Shown here: piece by piece, positions 9,972 through 17,982 of the stretch | Numbering within the stretch: the stretch's first letter is position 1 | Layout: every line of letters starts with the position of its first letter | NCBI GenBank assembly: GCA_024637155.1 | Contig: JAGXFR010000026.1 | Location: forward strand, 1-64,000 | Source: Burkholderiaceae bacterium | GTDB taxonomy: Bacteria > Pseudomonadota > Gammaproteobacteria > Burkholderiales > Burkholderiaceae_E | Length of the DNA stretch: 64,000 nt | Reading direction: 5' to 3' | Notes under the pieces: generated by a model | What the model was told of the DNA's origin: nothing | The model's input: the letters and a program-made list of their open reading frames with translations, nothing else | Databases searched by the model: none | Made by a program: the position numbers and the translations under genes

Positions 9972-10691
9972 CTACCGGGCCCCGGCCGCCTCCAGCATCC
10001 GAATCATCTCCGCATGGCCGCGCTCGCGCGCCAGGCCCAGGGGCGTTCTGCCCTGCCGATCGCCGAGCTGCAGATTGGCCCCGGCGCGAATCAGCGCAGC
10101 GAGCGTTTCCTGGTGCCGCCGGCCGCCGTCGCCCAGCACAATCGCCTCGATGACCGCAGTCCAGTGGAGGTTGTTGACATGGTCGGCGGGCGCGCCGGCA
10201 GCCAGCAGCTGGCGCACGACGCCCGCGTGCCCGAGGTGGGCTGCGGCGATCAGCGCGGTGCCATCGTAGCGGCTGGTGACCAGGCGGGCACTGGCACCCA
10301 GGGAGAGCAGCAGGCGCAGCGTTTCCTCGTCGCCGGCAACCGCGGCGATCGTGACCGCATCGTAGCGATCGTTCTCCAGCAGGTTGGCGTCAGCCCCGGC
10401 CTGAATCAGGGCTCGAATCGCCTCGTGCTGGCGGGCAAAGGTCGCGACATGCAGCGGCGTGCGGCCGCGTGGATCGCGCCCGTTGACCGGGGCGCCGGTC
10501 GCGGCGAGCCGCGCGATTTCCGCGACCTGTCCCCGGTGGGCGGCGGCGTGCATGTTGCGGTACTGCGCGAGTTCACCGGTCGATGGCGGCGTCTGTGCGG
10601 ACAGCGGCGCGGAGAGCGCGAACAGGCAGGCCAGCAGCGCGCCTGCGACATGGCGTTTGGAACTTCCGCTTCGGCTCGCCCCCATGCACAT
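9972..10691 (-). CDS. Secreted ankyrin-repeat protein
   Basis: A 239-residue protein with a Sec signal peptide (KRHVAGALLACLFALSAPLSAQ, cleavage near residue 33) followed by about five ankyrin repeats, with hallmark stretches such as GRTPLHVATFARQHEAIRALIQAGAD and GRTPLGLARERGHAEMIRMLEAAGA. It should sit in the periplasm and bind a protein partner; the partner is not evident. Periplasmic ankyrin proteins such as AnkB in Pseudomonas assist catalase, but no catalase is nearby. Two in-frame ATGs (10691, 10685) can start it. It diverges from the aldehyde dehydrogenase gene. Confidence 0.83.
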   Translation of the reverse strand: MCMGASRSGSSKRHVAGALLACLFALSAPLSAQTPPSTGELAQYRNMHAAAHRGQVAEIARLAATGAPVNGRDPRGRTPLHVATFARQHEAIRALIQAGADANLLENDRYDAVTIAAVAGDEETLRLLLSLGASARLVTSRYDGTALIAAAHLGHAGVVRQLLAAGAPADHVNNLHWTAVIEAIVLGDGGRRHQETLAALIRAGANLQLGDRQGRTPLGLARERGHAEMIRMLEAAGAR

Positions 10692-10841
10692 GCCCTCCCT
10701 GAATCACGCCTGGATGTGCCCTGATCCCCGGGATGGATCGGCATCCACGGCACCTGACCCTACCCGCTGTCGCTTCGCCCGGTGCGCTTTCCCTCGTTCC
10801 CGCAGGGGGTGTTCGCCGCGACAGCGGCATGATCGCCGTCC

Positions 10842-10850
10842 TGCTACATT
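10842..10850 (+). promoter_or_regulatory. Candidate extended -10 promoter for the aldehyde dehydrogenase gene
   Basis: TGCTACATT matches the extended -10 pattern (TG-N-TAnnnT), 32 bases upstream of the chosen ATG. No good -35 hexamer is visible. Tentative. Confidence 0.3.
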
Positions 10851-10882
10851 CTCGTCATGCCCGTAGCGAAAGGGGAACGACG

Positions 10883-12460
10883 ATGACCGCCGCACAGGAC
10901 TTCCAGCTCACCTACTCCACGATGTTCGACCCGCCGCCCGCGCTGCACGAGCGCTTCGAGGCGGCGCTCACGAAGGCGCGCGCCCAGTTCGGGCGCGAGC
11001 ATCCAATGGTGATCGGCGGACGCGATCGCGTCGCCGCGCAGTACTTCGAGGTGCGCTCCCCGATCGATCGCGACTGGCTGCTCGGCCGCTTTCCGCAAGG
11101 CAGCGCCGAGGACGTGCGCGAAGCCGTGACGGCGGCCCGCGCGGCGTTCCCGGTCTGGTCGGCGACCCCGGTCGCGCGGCGCATCGCGCTGCTGCGCCGC
11201 GCGGCCGAGCTCATCGAGGAGCGCGTCTACGAGATCTCGGCCGCGGTCGCGCTCGAGATCGGCAAGAACCGGATGGAGGCGCTCGGCGAGGTGCAGGAGA
11301 CCGCCGAACTGGTGCGCTGGTACTGCGACCAGATGGAGGAGAACGACGGCTTCGTGCGCGAACTGCCCAACGATCCGCTCACCGGATTCGTCAGCCGCAA
11401 TCGCACCGCACTGCGTCCGTACGGGGTCTGGGCGGTGATCGCACCCTTCAACTTCCCGTTCGCGCTTGCCGGCGGGCCGATCGGCGCGGCGCTGGTCTGC
11501 GGCAACACGGTCGTCTTCAAGGTCGCGAGCGCCGCGGCGTGGTCCGGCGCGCTGCTGATGGCCGCGTTCCGCGATGCGGGCCTGCCGGACGGAACGCTCT
11601 CGATGGTCACCGGCGCCGGGGCGACGGTGGGGAACGCGCTGATCGGCGCCCCGGGAATCGCGGGTGCCACCTTCACCGGCTCCTACGAGGTTGGGATGGG
11701 CATCGTGCGCACGTTTGCCGCCGGGCGCTGGCCGCGCCCCTGCATCGCGGAGATGGGCGGCAAGAACGCGGCGATCGTCAGCCGTCACGCGGATCTCGAG
11801 CGCGCCGCGCTGGGCATCATGCGTTCGGCCTTCGGACTGCAGGGCCAGAAGTGCTCGGCCTGCTCGCGCGTGTATGTGGAGCGTGCGGTCGCGGCCGAAT
11901 TGCGCGAGCGCCTCGTCGCGCTGACGAGCGCGATTGCGGTCGGTGACCCGACCGAGCGCTCGAACTGGATGGGACCGGTGATCGGTGCCGCGACCGTCAA
12001 GCGCTACCTCGACGCCGTCGCACGGCTGCGGGAGAGCGGCAAGATTTTCGCCGGCGGCGAGCGCCTCACCGACGGGGCCCTGGAGCGCGGTCATTTCGTG
12101 GCACCCACGGTCGCCACGGCGCCTGCAAACGATCCGCTGTGGCACGACGAACTCTTCGCCCCGCTCGTGCTCCTCGACGAGATCGCGTCGGTCGATGCGG
12201 GAATCGCGCGCGCCAACGCGAGCGATTACGGCCTCACCGCCGGGTTCTACGGTGCCCCGGACGAGGTTCCGAATTTTCTCGCGCGCATCGAAGCCGGGGT
12301 CACCTACATCAACCGTCCCCAGGGAGCGACGACCGGTGCCTGGCCCGGCTACCAGCCCTTCGGCGGCTGGAAGGCGAGCGGCTCCACCGGCAAGGCGATC
12401 GGCTCGTTCTGGTACCTGCCGCTGTACCTGCGCGAGCAGTCGCGCACGATCGTCGATTGA
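10883..12460 (+). CDS. Aldehyde dehydrogenase, 1-pyrroline-5-carboxylate (L-glutamate semialdehyde) dehydrogenase type
   Basis: NAD(P)-dependent aldehyde dehydrogenase of 525 residues. Catalytic Cys is near 324 in GQKCSACSRVYV, the general-base Glu near 290 in AEMGGKN, and the oxyanion Asn near 190 in APFNFPFA. The GQKCSACSR form and the overall length fit the RocA/PruA group that oxidises glutamate-5-semialdehyde in proline and arginine catabolism. The ATG at 10883 follows AGGGGAACG; upstream in-frame ATGs lack a binding site. No proline dehydrogenase is adjacent, so related aldehydes remain possible. It converges on the liv operon. Confidence 0.87.
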   Translation: MTAAQDFQLTYSTMFDPPPALHERFEAALTKARAQFGREHPMVIGGRDRVAAQYFEVRSPIDRDWLLGRFPQGSAEDVREAVTAARAAFPVWSATPVARRIALLRRAAELIEERVYEISAAVALEIGKNRMEALGEVQETAELVRWYCDQMEENDGFVRELPNDPLTGFVSRNRTALRPYGVWAVIAPFNFPFALAGGPIGAALVCGNTVVFKVASAAAWSGALLMAAFRDAGLPDGTLSMVTGAGATVGNALIGAPGIAGATFTGSYEVGMGIVRTFAAGRWPRPCIAEMGGKNAAIVSRHADLERAALGIMRSAFGLQGQKCSACSRVYVERAVAAELRERLVALTSAIAVGDPTERSNWMGPVIGAATVKRYLDAVARLRESGKIFAGGERLTDGALERGHFVAPTVATAPANDPLWHDELFAPLVLLDEIASVDAGIARANASDYGLTAGFYGAPDEVPNFLARIEAGVTYINRPQGATTGAWPGYQPFGGWKASGSTGKAIGSFWYLPLYLREQSRTIVD

Positions 12461-12481
12461 TTCGGGAGCGCGACGCAAGGG

Positions 12482-12509
12482 GCCGCCGGAAAACCCGGGC
12501 CCCGGCGGC
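12482..12509. terminator. Convergent-gap hairpin between aldehyde dehydrogenase and livM
   Basis: GCCGCCGG (12482-12489) pairs with CCGGCGGC (12502-12509) around a 12-base loop in the gap between two converging genes. The stem is strong; no clear T run follows. The 3' arm touches the livM stop codon. A bidirectional terminator is plausible. Confidence 0.45.
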
Positions 12510-13489
12510 TACAGCGGCTTCTTGATCCAGTTGGCGATTTCGCCCACGATCCCGCGTCGGAAAGCCAGCACGCAGATCACGAAGACCACGCCCTGCGCAA
12601 CGGTCACCCATGAGCCGAGCTGCGCCAGATAGCTTTCCATCGTGATGATGATCGCGGCTCCGATCACCGGCCCGAACAGCGTACCCAGGCCACCCAGGAG
12701 CGTCATCAAGACGACCTCGCCCGACATCGACCAGTGCACGTCGGTGAGGGACGCGAGCTGGAATACGATCGACTTGGTCGCACCCGCCAGCCCCGCAATC
12801 CCCGCCGACAGCACGAAGGCCATCAGCTTGAATCGTTCGGCGTCGTAACCCAGCGAGATCGCCCGACTCTCATTTTCGCGAATCGCCTTGAGCACCTGCC
12901 CGAAGGGCGAGTGCACCACGCGATAGATCAGCAGGAAACCGCCGAGAAACACGACGAGCACCACGCCGTACATCGCCAGGGGCTCGTTCAGGTCGATGAG
13001 TCCGAAGAGCTTGCCGCGCGGCACCCCCTGAATGCCGTCCTCGCCGCCCGTGAAGGGCGCCTGCAGGGCGAAGAAGTAGACCATCTGCGCCAGCGCCAGG
13101 GTGATCATGGTCAGGTAGATGCCCTGGCGGCGAATGGCCAGCAATCCGACCGCCAGCCCCAGCACCACCGCCACCAGCGTTCCCAGAAGAATCGCCAGTT
13201 CGGGCGTCAGTCCCCAGACCTTGGCGGCATGGGCCGACACGTACCCGGCACTCCCCAGAAACATCGCGTGTCCGAACGACAGCAGCCCGCCGAAGCCCAG
13301 CAACAGATTGAAGGCGCACGCGAACAGCGCGAACAGCATCACCTTCATCATGAACACGGGGTAGATGAAAGCCGGCGCCACCAGCAGCAGGGCCGCCATC
13401 GCAAAGAACACGATGCGCTGGACCTGCAGCTCGTCGGCCATTTTCGAGGCGGGCGCGGCCGCCTTGCCCAGCGCGGCGGGTTCGCTCAT
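12509..13489 (-). CDS. livM: Branched-chain amino-acid ABC transporter permease LivM
   Basis: Inner-membrane permease of the HAAT (branched-chain amino acid/amide) ABC family, 326 residues with about 8-10 membrane segments. Signature stretches include NLLLGFGGLLSFGHAMFLGSAGY and, near the C-terminus, GGLGTLFGPVIGAAIIITMESYL. The cytoplasmic coupling region is RAIRENESRAISLGYD-like (KAIRENESRAISLGYDAERFK). Start ATG 13489 overlaps the livH stop by ATGA, the last step in the livG-F-K-H-M operon. Substrate may be leucine/isoleucine/valine, or an amide or aromatic acid, as for many Burkholderiales paralogues. Confidence 0.94.
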   Translation of the reverse strand: MSEPAALGKAAAPASKMADELQVQRIVFFAMAALLLVAPAFIYPVFMMKVMLFALFACAFNLLLGFGGLLSFGHAMFLGSAGYVSAHAAKVWGLTPELAILLGTLVAVVLGLAVGLLAIRRQGIYLTMITLALAQMVYFFALQAPFTGGEDGIQGVPRGKLFGLIDLNEPLAMYGVVLVVFLGGFLLIYRVVHSPFGQVLKAIRENESRAISLGYDAERFKLMAFVLSAGIAGLAGATKSIVFQLASLTDVHWSMSGEVVLMTLLGGLGTLFGPVIGAAIIITMESYLAQLGSWVTVAQGVVFVICVLAFRRGIVGEIANWIKKPL

Positions 13490-14370
13490 TTCTGGGTCCC
13501 GAAAAGTCCTGCCGGCTTGATCATCAAGACGATGACCATGATCACGAAGATCACGATGTTCGAGGCCTCGGGATAAAAGACCTTCGTCAGACCTTCCACC
13601 ACGCCCAGTCCGAAACCGGTCAGGATCGCTCCCATGATCGAACCCATTCCGCCGATCACGACGACCGCGAAGACGACGATGATCAGGTCCGCCCCCATCA
13701 GCGGATTCACCTGATAGATCGGCGCGGCCATTACCCCCGCGAATGCGGCCAGGGCAACGCCAAAGCCGTAGGTCAGCGTGACCATGCGCGGCACGTTGAT
13801 GCCGAAGGCCTGCACCAACTGTGGATTCTCGGTCGCGGCGCGCAGATAAGCGCCCAGCTTGGTGCGCTCGATCACATACCACGTTGCCAGGCAGACGACG
13901 ACGGACGCCAGGATCACCCAGGCGCGATAGTTGGGCAGGAACATGAAGCCCAGGTTCGTGCCGCCGCTCAGTTGCGCCGGCATCCGGTAGGGCAGTCCGG
14001 ACGAGCCGAACTCGTTGCGAAAGATGCCCTGGATGATCAGTGCGAGGCCGAAGGTCAGCAGCAGGCCGTAGAGGTGATCAAGCTTGTAGAGCCGTGCCAG
14101 CATCGTGCGCTCGGCGACGACGCCCAGCGCGCCGACCACGATCGGCGCGATCAGCAGCGACCACCAATATCCGATGCCCAGCAAGTTGAGCAGGAAATAG
14201 GCGCAGAACGCTCCCATCATGTAGAGCGCGCCGTGCGTGAAATTGATGATGTTCAACAGGCCGAAAATGACCGCCAGCCCGAGCGAGAGCAGCGCATAGA
14301 ACGAGCCGTTGATGAGCCCGATCAGCAGTTGGCCGAACAGCGCCTGGCTGGGAATGCCGAAGATGTCCAT
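13486..14370 (-). CDS. livH: Branched-chain amino-acid ABC transporter permease LivH
   Basis: Second membrane subunit of the transporter, 294 residues, about 8 membrane segments. The LivH pattern is clear: GLINGSFYALLSLGLAVIFGLLNIINFTHGALYM at 17-50 and the coupling helix RAATENPQLVQAFGINV near 175-190, then GGMGSIMGAILTGFGLGVVEGL. It begins 52 bases after the livK stop and overlaps livM at its end. Together with LivM it forms the channel energised by LivG and LivF. Confidence 0.94.
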   Translation of the reverse strand: MDIFGIPSQALFGQLLIGLINGSFYALLSLGLAVIFGLLNIINFTHGALYMMGAFCAYFLLNLLGIGYWWSLLIAPIVVGALGVVAERTMLARLYKLDHLYGLLLTFGLALIIQGIFRNEFGSSGLPYRMPAQLSGGTNLGFMFLPNYRAWVILASVVVCLATWYVIERTKLGAYLRAATENPQLVQAFGINVPRMVTLTYGFGVALAAFAGVMAAPIYQVNPLMGADLIIVVFAVVVIGGMGSIMGAILTGFGLGVVEGLTKVFYPEASNIVIFVIMVIVLMIKPAGLFGTQK

Positions 14371-14422
14371 GACTATGCGTTCGAGACGGGCGCCCCGCGC
14401 TGTTGCGAGGCGCCCGGCAGGA

Positions 14423-15634
14423 TCACTTCACCAGCGGGCAGTTGCCTTCCGCCACGGGACGGAACGCCTCGTCGGCCGGGATCGTCGCGCGGATCTTGTA
14501 GTAGTCGTACGGTCCCTTGGACTCGGACGGCTTCTTGACCTCGACCAGGTACGCCGGATGAAGCTTGCGACCGTCGGCGCGGATCGAACCCTTGCCGAAG
14601 AGCGGATCGTCGGTGGGCATTTCCTTCATCTTGGCGACCACCTTGGTGCCGTCATCGCTCTTGAGCGCTTCGACGGCCTTGAGATAATGGGTCACGGCCG
14701 AGTACACGCCGGCCTGCACCATGGTGGGGAACTTGCCGTCGTTGGCCGCTGAAAAGCGCTTGGCAAAAGCACGCGTCCCGTCGTTCAGATCCCAGTAGAA
14801 GGTCGTCGTGAAGATCAGGCCCTGCGCGGTCTGCAGTCCCAGGCCATGGATGTCGGTCAGAAAGACGAGCATGCCGGCAAGGTTTTGCCCCGCCTTGACG
14901 ATGCCGAATTCCGCGGCCTGCTTGATCGCGTTGGTCGTGTCGCCGCCGGCATTCGCCAGCCCGATGATCTTGGCTTTGGATGCCTGGGCCTGGAGCAGGA
15001 AGGACGAGAAGTCCTGCGTGTTGAGCGGATGACGGACCTTGCCCAGAACCTTGCCGCCGTTCTTGAGCACCACGGCCTCGGTGTCGCGCTCGAGCGCGTG
15101 GCCGAAGGCGTAGTCGGAAGTCAGGAAGAACCACGTGTCGCCGCCCGTCTTGACGATGGCCTTGCCCGTGCCGTTGGCCAGCATCCAGGTGTCGTAGGTC
15201 CAGTGAACCGAATTCGGCGAACAGGACTTGCCGGTCAGGTCCGAACTCGCCGGGCCCGACATCAGGAAAACCTTGCCCTTGTCCCGCGTGATCTGGTTCA
15301 CCGCCAGCGCGACCCCGGAGTTGGGGGAGTCGACGATGACGTCGACTTTTTCAGTGTCATACCAGGTTCGGGCGATCGTCGAGCCGACGTCCGGCTTGTT
15401 CTGATGGTCGGCCGAGATGATCTCGACCTTGATCCCCTTCCTGGCGGCACCGAAGTCCTCGACCGCCATCTTGGCCGCGAGTTCAGAACCCTTGCCGGCC
15501 AGGTCGGTATACAGGCTCGACATGTCGGTCAGCACACCGATCTTGAGCATGCCGTCCGAAAGTTGCGCTTGCGCGGCACCGGCGCCCAGCGCGAACGCGG
15601 CGGCGACCATCGTTGATAGGACTTTGCGTTTCAT
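14423..15634 (-). CDS. Branched-chain amino-acid/amide ABC transporter substrate-binding protein
   Basis: Periplasmic type I binding protein of 403 residues, LivK/HAAT class. The signal peptide is MKRKVLSTMVAAAFALGAGAAQAQ; the mature part begins LSDGMLKIGVLTDMSSLYTDLAGKGS, the usual ligand-pocket opening. The start is well fixed by AAGGAG five bases before ATG 15634. Many homologues of this exact type (large, GKGS start, SYTD motif) are annotated for aromatic or other acids, so a non-amino-acid ligand is possible. It is expressed between the ATPase genes (livG, livF) and permease genes (livH, livM). Confidence 0.92.
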   Translation of the reverse strand: MKRKVLSTMVAAAFALGAGAAQAQLSDGMLKIGVLTDMSSLYTDLAGKGSELAAKMAVEDFGAARKGIKVEIISADHQNKPDVGSTIARTWYDTEKVDVIVDSPNSGVALAVNQITRDKGKVFLMSGPASSDLTGKSCSPNSVHWTYDTWMLANGTGKAIVKTGGDTWFFLTSDYAFGHALERDTEAVVLKNGGKVLGKVRHPLNTQDFSSFLLQAQASKAKIIGLANAGGDTTNAIKQAAEFGIVKAGQNLAGMLVFLTDIHGLGLQTAQGLIFTTTFYWDLNDGTRAFAKRFSAANDGKFPTMVQAGVYSAVTHYLKAVEALKSDDGTKVVAKMKEMPTDDPLFGKGSIRADGRKLHPAYLVEVKKPSESKGPYDYYKIRATIPADEAFRPVAEGNCPLVK

Positions 15635-15681
15635 GTTGTCTCCTTGGAAGTTGATCAATCAGGTCTTCGGATAATTCAAGT

Positions 15682-16389
15682 TCAAACGCCGAGATACTCG
15701 TGCAGCATCCCCATTTTCGAGTCGAGTTCGACTGCAGTGAAATCCTCCACGATCGAGCCGTGCTCCATCACGTAGAAACGGTCGGCCAGCGGCGCGGCAA
15801 AGCGGAAGTTCTGCTCGACCATCACGATGGTCAGGCCCTTCTCGCGCAACATGCGAATCGCCTTGGCCAGCGCCTGCACGATCACCGGCGCGAGCCCTTC
15901 CGAGATTTCGTCGAGCAGCAGCAATGTGGCGCCCGTGCGCAGGATGCGCGCCACCGAGAGCATCTGCTGCTCTCCGCCCGAGAGCCGCATTCCGGGGCTC
16001 ATGCGGCGCTCCTCCAGGTTGGGGAACATCGCATAAATCTCGTCGAGCGTCATGCCGCCGCTGGCCACGGCGGGCGGCAGCAGCAGGTTCTCCTCGCAGG
16101 TAAGGCTGGCGAAGATGCCCCGCTCTTCCGGGCAATAGCCGATTCCGAGGCGGGCGATCTTGTGCGGTGGCAGATTCACCGCTTCGACGCCGTTGATCAT
16201 GATCGATCCCGTACGCCTCCCGACCAGGCCCAGAATCGACTTCAGCGTGGTCGTGCGGCCCGCGCCGTTGCGTCCGAGCAGGGTCACGACCTCGCCGCGG
16301 TTCACCGTGAGGTTCACCCCGTGCAGGATGTGCGACTCGCCGTAGAACGAGTGTACATCGGTCAGGCGCAGGAACTCGGTGTCAGCCAT
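15682..16389 (-). CDS. livF: ABC transporter ATP-binding protein LivF with Arg in Walker A
   Basis: One of two ATPases of the liv system, 235 residues. Order: Walker A at 39-47 reads GRNGAGRTT, where the nearly invariant Lys (position 45) is Arg; the codon is CGC. Signature LSGGEQQML is near 136-144, Walker B LLLLDEISEGL near 156-166, and the family-typical VEQN switch follows. Everything else is intact, so this is not a decaying gene. LivG next door keeps a normal Lys, so the heterodimer would have one standard and one altered nucleotide site. I have a recollection that Arg occurs in some Burkholderiales LivF paralogues, unverified here. Its start overlaps the livG stop by 8 bases. Confidence 0.95.
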   Translation of the reverse strand: MADTEFLRLTDVHSFYGESHILHGVNLTVNRGEVVTLLGRNGAGRTTTLKSILGLVGRRTGSIMINGVEAVNLPPHKIARLGIGYCPEERGIFASLTCEENLLLPPAVASGGMTLDEIYAMFPNLEERRMSPGMRLSGGEQQMLSVARILRTGATLLLLDEISEGLAPVIVQALAKAIRMLREKGLTIVMVEQNFRFAAPLADRFYVMEHGSIVEDFTAVELDSKMGMLHEYLGV

Positions 16390-17161
16390 GGGCGCCCTGC
16401 AGTTCGGCCTCGGCGCTGCCCATGTAGGCTTCGAGCACTCTCGGATTTCCCGAGACCTGATCGTACGGACCTTCGGCGATGACTTCGCCGCGCGCCAGGA
16501 CCGTGATCGTGTCGGCGATCTCCGCCACCACGTTCATGTTGTGCTCGACCATCAGCACCGTGCGATTGGCCGCCACGCGCTTGATCAGTTGCGTCACGCG
16601 CTCGACGTCCTCGTGACCCATGCCCTGCGTGGGCTCGTCGAGCAGCATCAACTCCGGATCCATCGCCAGCGTCGTGGCGATTTCGAGAGCGCGCTTGCGC
16701 CCGTAAGGCAACTCGGCAGTCACCGAGGAGGCGAATTCGGTCAGGTCCACCGTTTCGAGCAATTCCATCACGCGCGGCGTCAACTGTTCCAGCGAACGCT
16801 CCGAGCGCCAGAAGTGGAACGAGGTGCCGAGCTTGCGTTGCAGGCCGATCCGCACGTTCTCGAGCACCGTCAGGTGCGGGAAGGTTGCCGATATTTGAAA
16901 CGAGCGGATGATTCCGCGTCGGGCAATCTGCGCCGATTTCTCGGCCGTGATGTCGTGTCCGTTGAACAGGATCTTGCCACGCGTGGGCACGAGGAATTTG
17001 GTGAGCAGGTTGAATACCGTCGTCTTGCCGGCGCCGTTGGGCCCGATCAGCGCGTGAATTTCGCCACGACGCACGGAGAGGTCAACGTCGCTGACCGCGG
17101 CGAAGCCCTTGAACTCCATGCACAGGCCTCGGGTTTCCAGGACCATGTCTCCCTCGATCAT
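16382..17161 (-). CDS. livG: Branched-chain amino-acid ABC transporter ATP-binding protein LivG
   Basis: Second ATPase of the liv system, about 259 residues, first gene of the operon. Walker A GPNGAGKTTVFN, the LivG-specific GIIRSFQISATFPHLTVLENV segment, a signature region reading ELPYGRKRALEIATTLA, Walker B LMLLDEPTQGM and the VEHN switch His are all present. Two starts are possible: ATG 17161 (AGAGAAG upstream) and ATG 17146 (GAGGGAG five bases upstream). The product differs by five residues. The 271 bases upstream hold its promoter and the start region of a small lysine-rich gene on the other strand. Confidence 0.94.
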   Translation of the reverse strand: MIEGDMVLETRGLCMEFKGFAAVSDVDLSVRRGEIHALIGPNGAGKTTVFNLLTKFLVPTRGKILFNGHDITAEKSAQIARRGIIRSFQISATFPHLTVLENVRIGLQRKLGTSFHFWRSERSLEQLTPRVMELLETVDLTEFASSVTAELPYGRKRALEIATTLAMDPELMLLDEPTQGMGHEDVERVTQLIKRVAANRTVLMVEHNMNVVAEIADTITVLARGEVIAEGPYDQVSGNPRVLEAYMGSAEAELQGAHG

Positions 17162-17432
17162 TTTTTCTTCTCTCGCCTTCACTGAAGGGGCGATGTGCGC
17201 TGAGTGAACGGCGATTATGGACAACGGGAACCCGGCACGCAAGAATAATCCCGCCGAAACTCCGGAACCAAATCCGCGCGGAAATATCCGAACTGCGAAC
17301 CCAGCGTAGGAGCATACCGCAATCCTGTCGGCGCCCGGGTGCCGTCGTTCTTGACTTCACCGCCGCAGCGGCGGCAAGATGCGCCTGCCCGCGAATTCCC
17401 CACCCGCGCGGCACACCCCGGAGGATTGCACG

Positions 17433-17531
17433 ATGGCGAAGTCCCAAGACACGAAGAAAGACAAAAAGAAGGAGCCGCAGAAGACGGCCAAAGAGAAGAA
17501 GCAGGCGAAGAAAGAGAAAAAGGGCAAGTGA
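17433..17531 (+). CDS. 32-residue lysine/glutamate-rich small protein
   Basis: A very short gene preceded by a good Shine-Dalgarno (CCGGAGG, eight bases before ATG). The product starts MAKSQDTKKDKKKEP and ends EKKGK: roughly half Lys, many Glu/Gln, no hydrophobic segment, predicted charged helix. Similar tiny basic proteins, as far as I remember, occur in Burkholderia and Pseudomonas without known function; nucleic-acid or ribosome association would fit the charge but is a guess. Reading frame, binding site and two following hairpins make it more than a chance ORF. Confidence 0.62.
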   Translation: MAKSQDTKKDKKKEPQKTAKEKKQAKKEKKGK

Positions 17532-17537
17532 CCGGAG

Positions 17538-17572
17538 CACCCCGCAGGGGGTGTCCCGCTTAACACAGCGGG
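17538..17572 (+). terminator. Two tandem hairpins after the small lysine-rich gene
   Basis: CACCCC/GGGGTG (17538-17543 with 17548-17553) and CCCGCT/AGCGGG (17555-17560 with 17567-17572) follow directly after the stop codon. No T run is seen. They could end the small transcript or protect its 3' end. Confidence 0.4.
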
Positions 17573-17600
17573 CGGAATCCGCAGTCCGGTCCGCCCGCGC

Positions 17601-17852
17601 CTACTCGGCTTCGCGGTAGGGATTCTCGAGCTGCGCGATGATCTCGGCGAAGACCGCGCGGACCTGCGCCTCGCTGCAGCCGAGCAGCACCGCGTCTTCA
17701 AGCGCGTCCTGCAGCATCTGGCGCAGCTCGACGAAGTTCTCGTTGAGCACCTTGATCTTCTCGTGGCAGCCGACCGGCGTCCCGTCGGGCTTGCGCCAGA
17801 CGACATCGTCGCGCTGCCCGGGCGGGGATCGGTCTGCGCTGTCTTTACTCAT
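17601..17852 (-). CDS. Conserved small protein of unknown function (83 residues)
   Basis: Acidic, soluble 83-residue protein. The core WRKPDGTPVGCHEKIKVLNEN followed by LRQMLQDALEDAVLLGCSEAQVR and a C-terminal LENPYR matches, from memory, a small family found in Burkholderiales with no assigned role. Two Cys residues (in GCHEK and LGCSEA) might bind metal or a cofactor, untested. It is a single gene reading away from the lipid-kinase gene. Start ATG 17852 is the only reasonable one. Confidence 0.75.
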   Translation of the reverse strand: MSKDSADRSPPGQRDDVVWRKPDGTPVGCHEKIKVLNENFVELRQMLQDALEDAVLLGCSEAQVRAVFAEIIAQLENPYREAE

Positions 17853-17982
17853 GGCAGTCTCGCCGTTGCGCTGCGCGCACCGCGCAGGGCCAAGCCAAAA
17901 GGACATTGTCGCGCATTTCGGGCCCCTGACCGGCCGCCCGGGCGCTACCCTATGCGTTTTGCACGCGCCCCCGGTATCGGCA

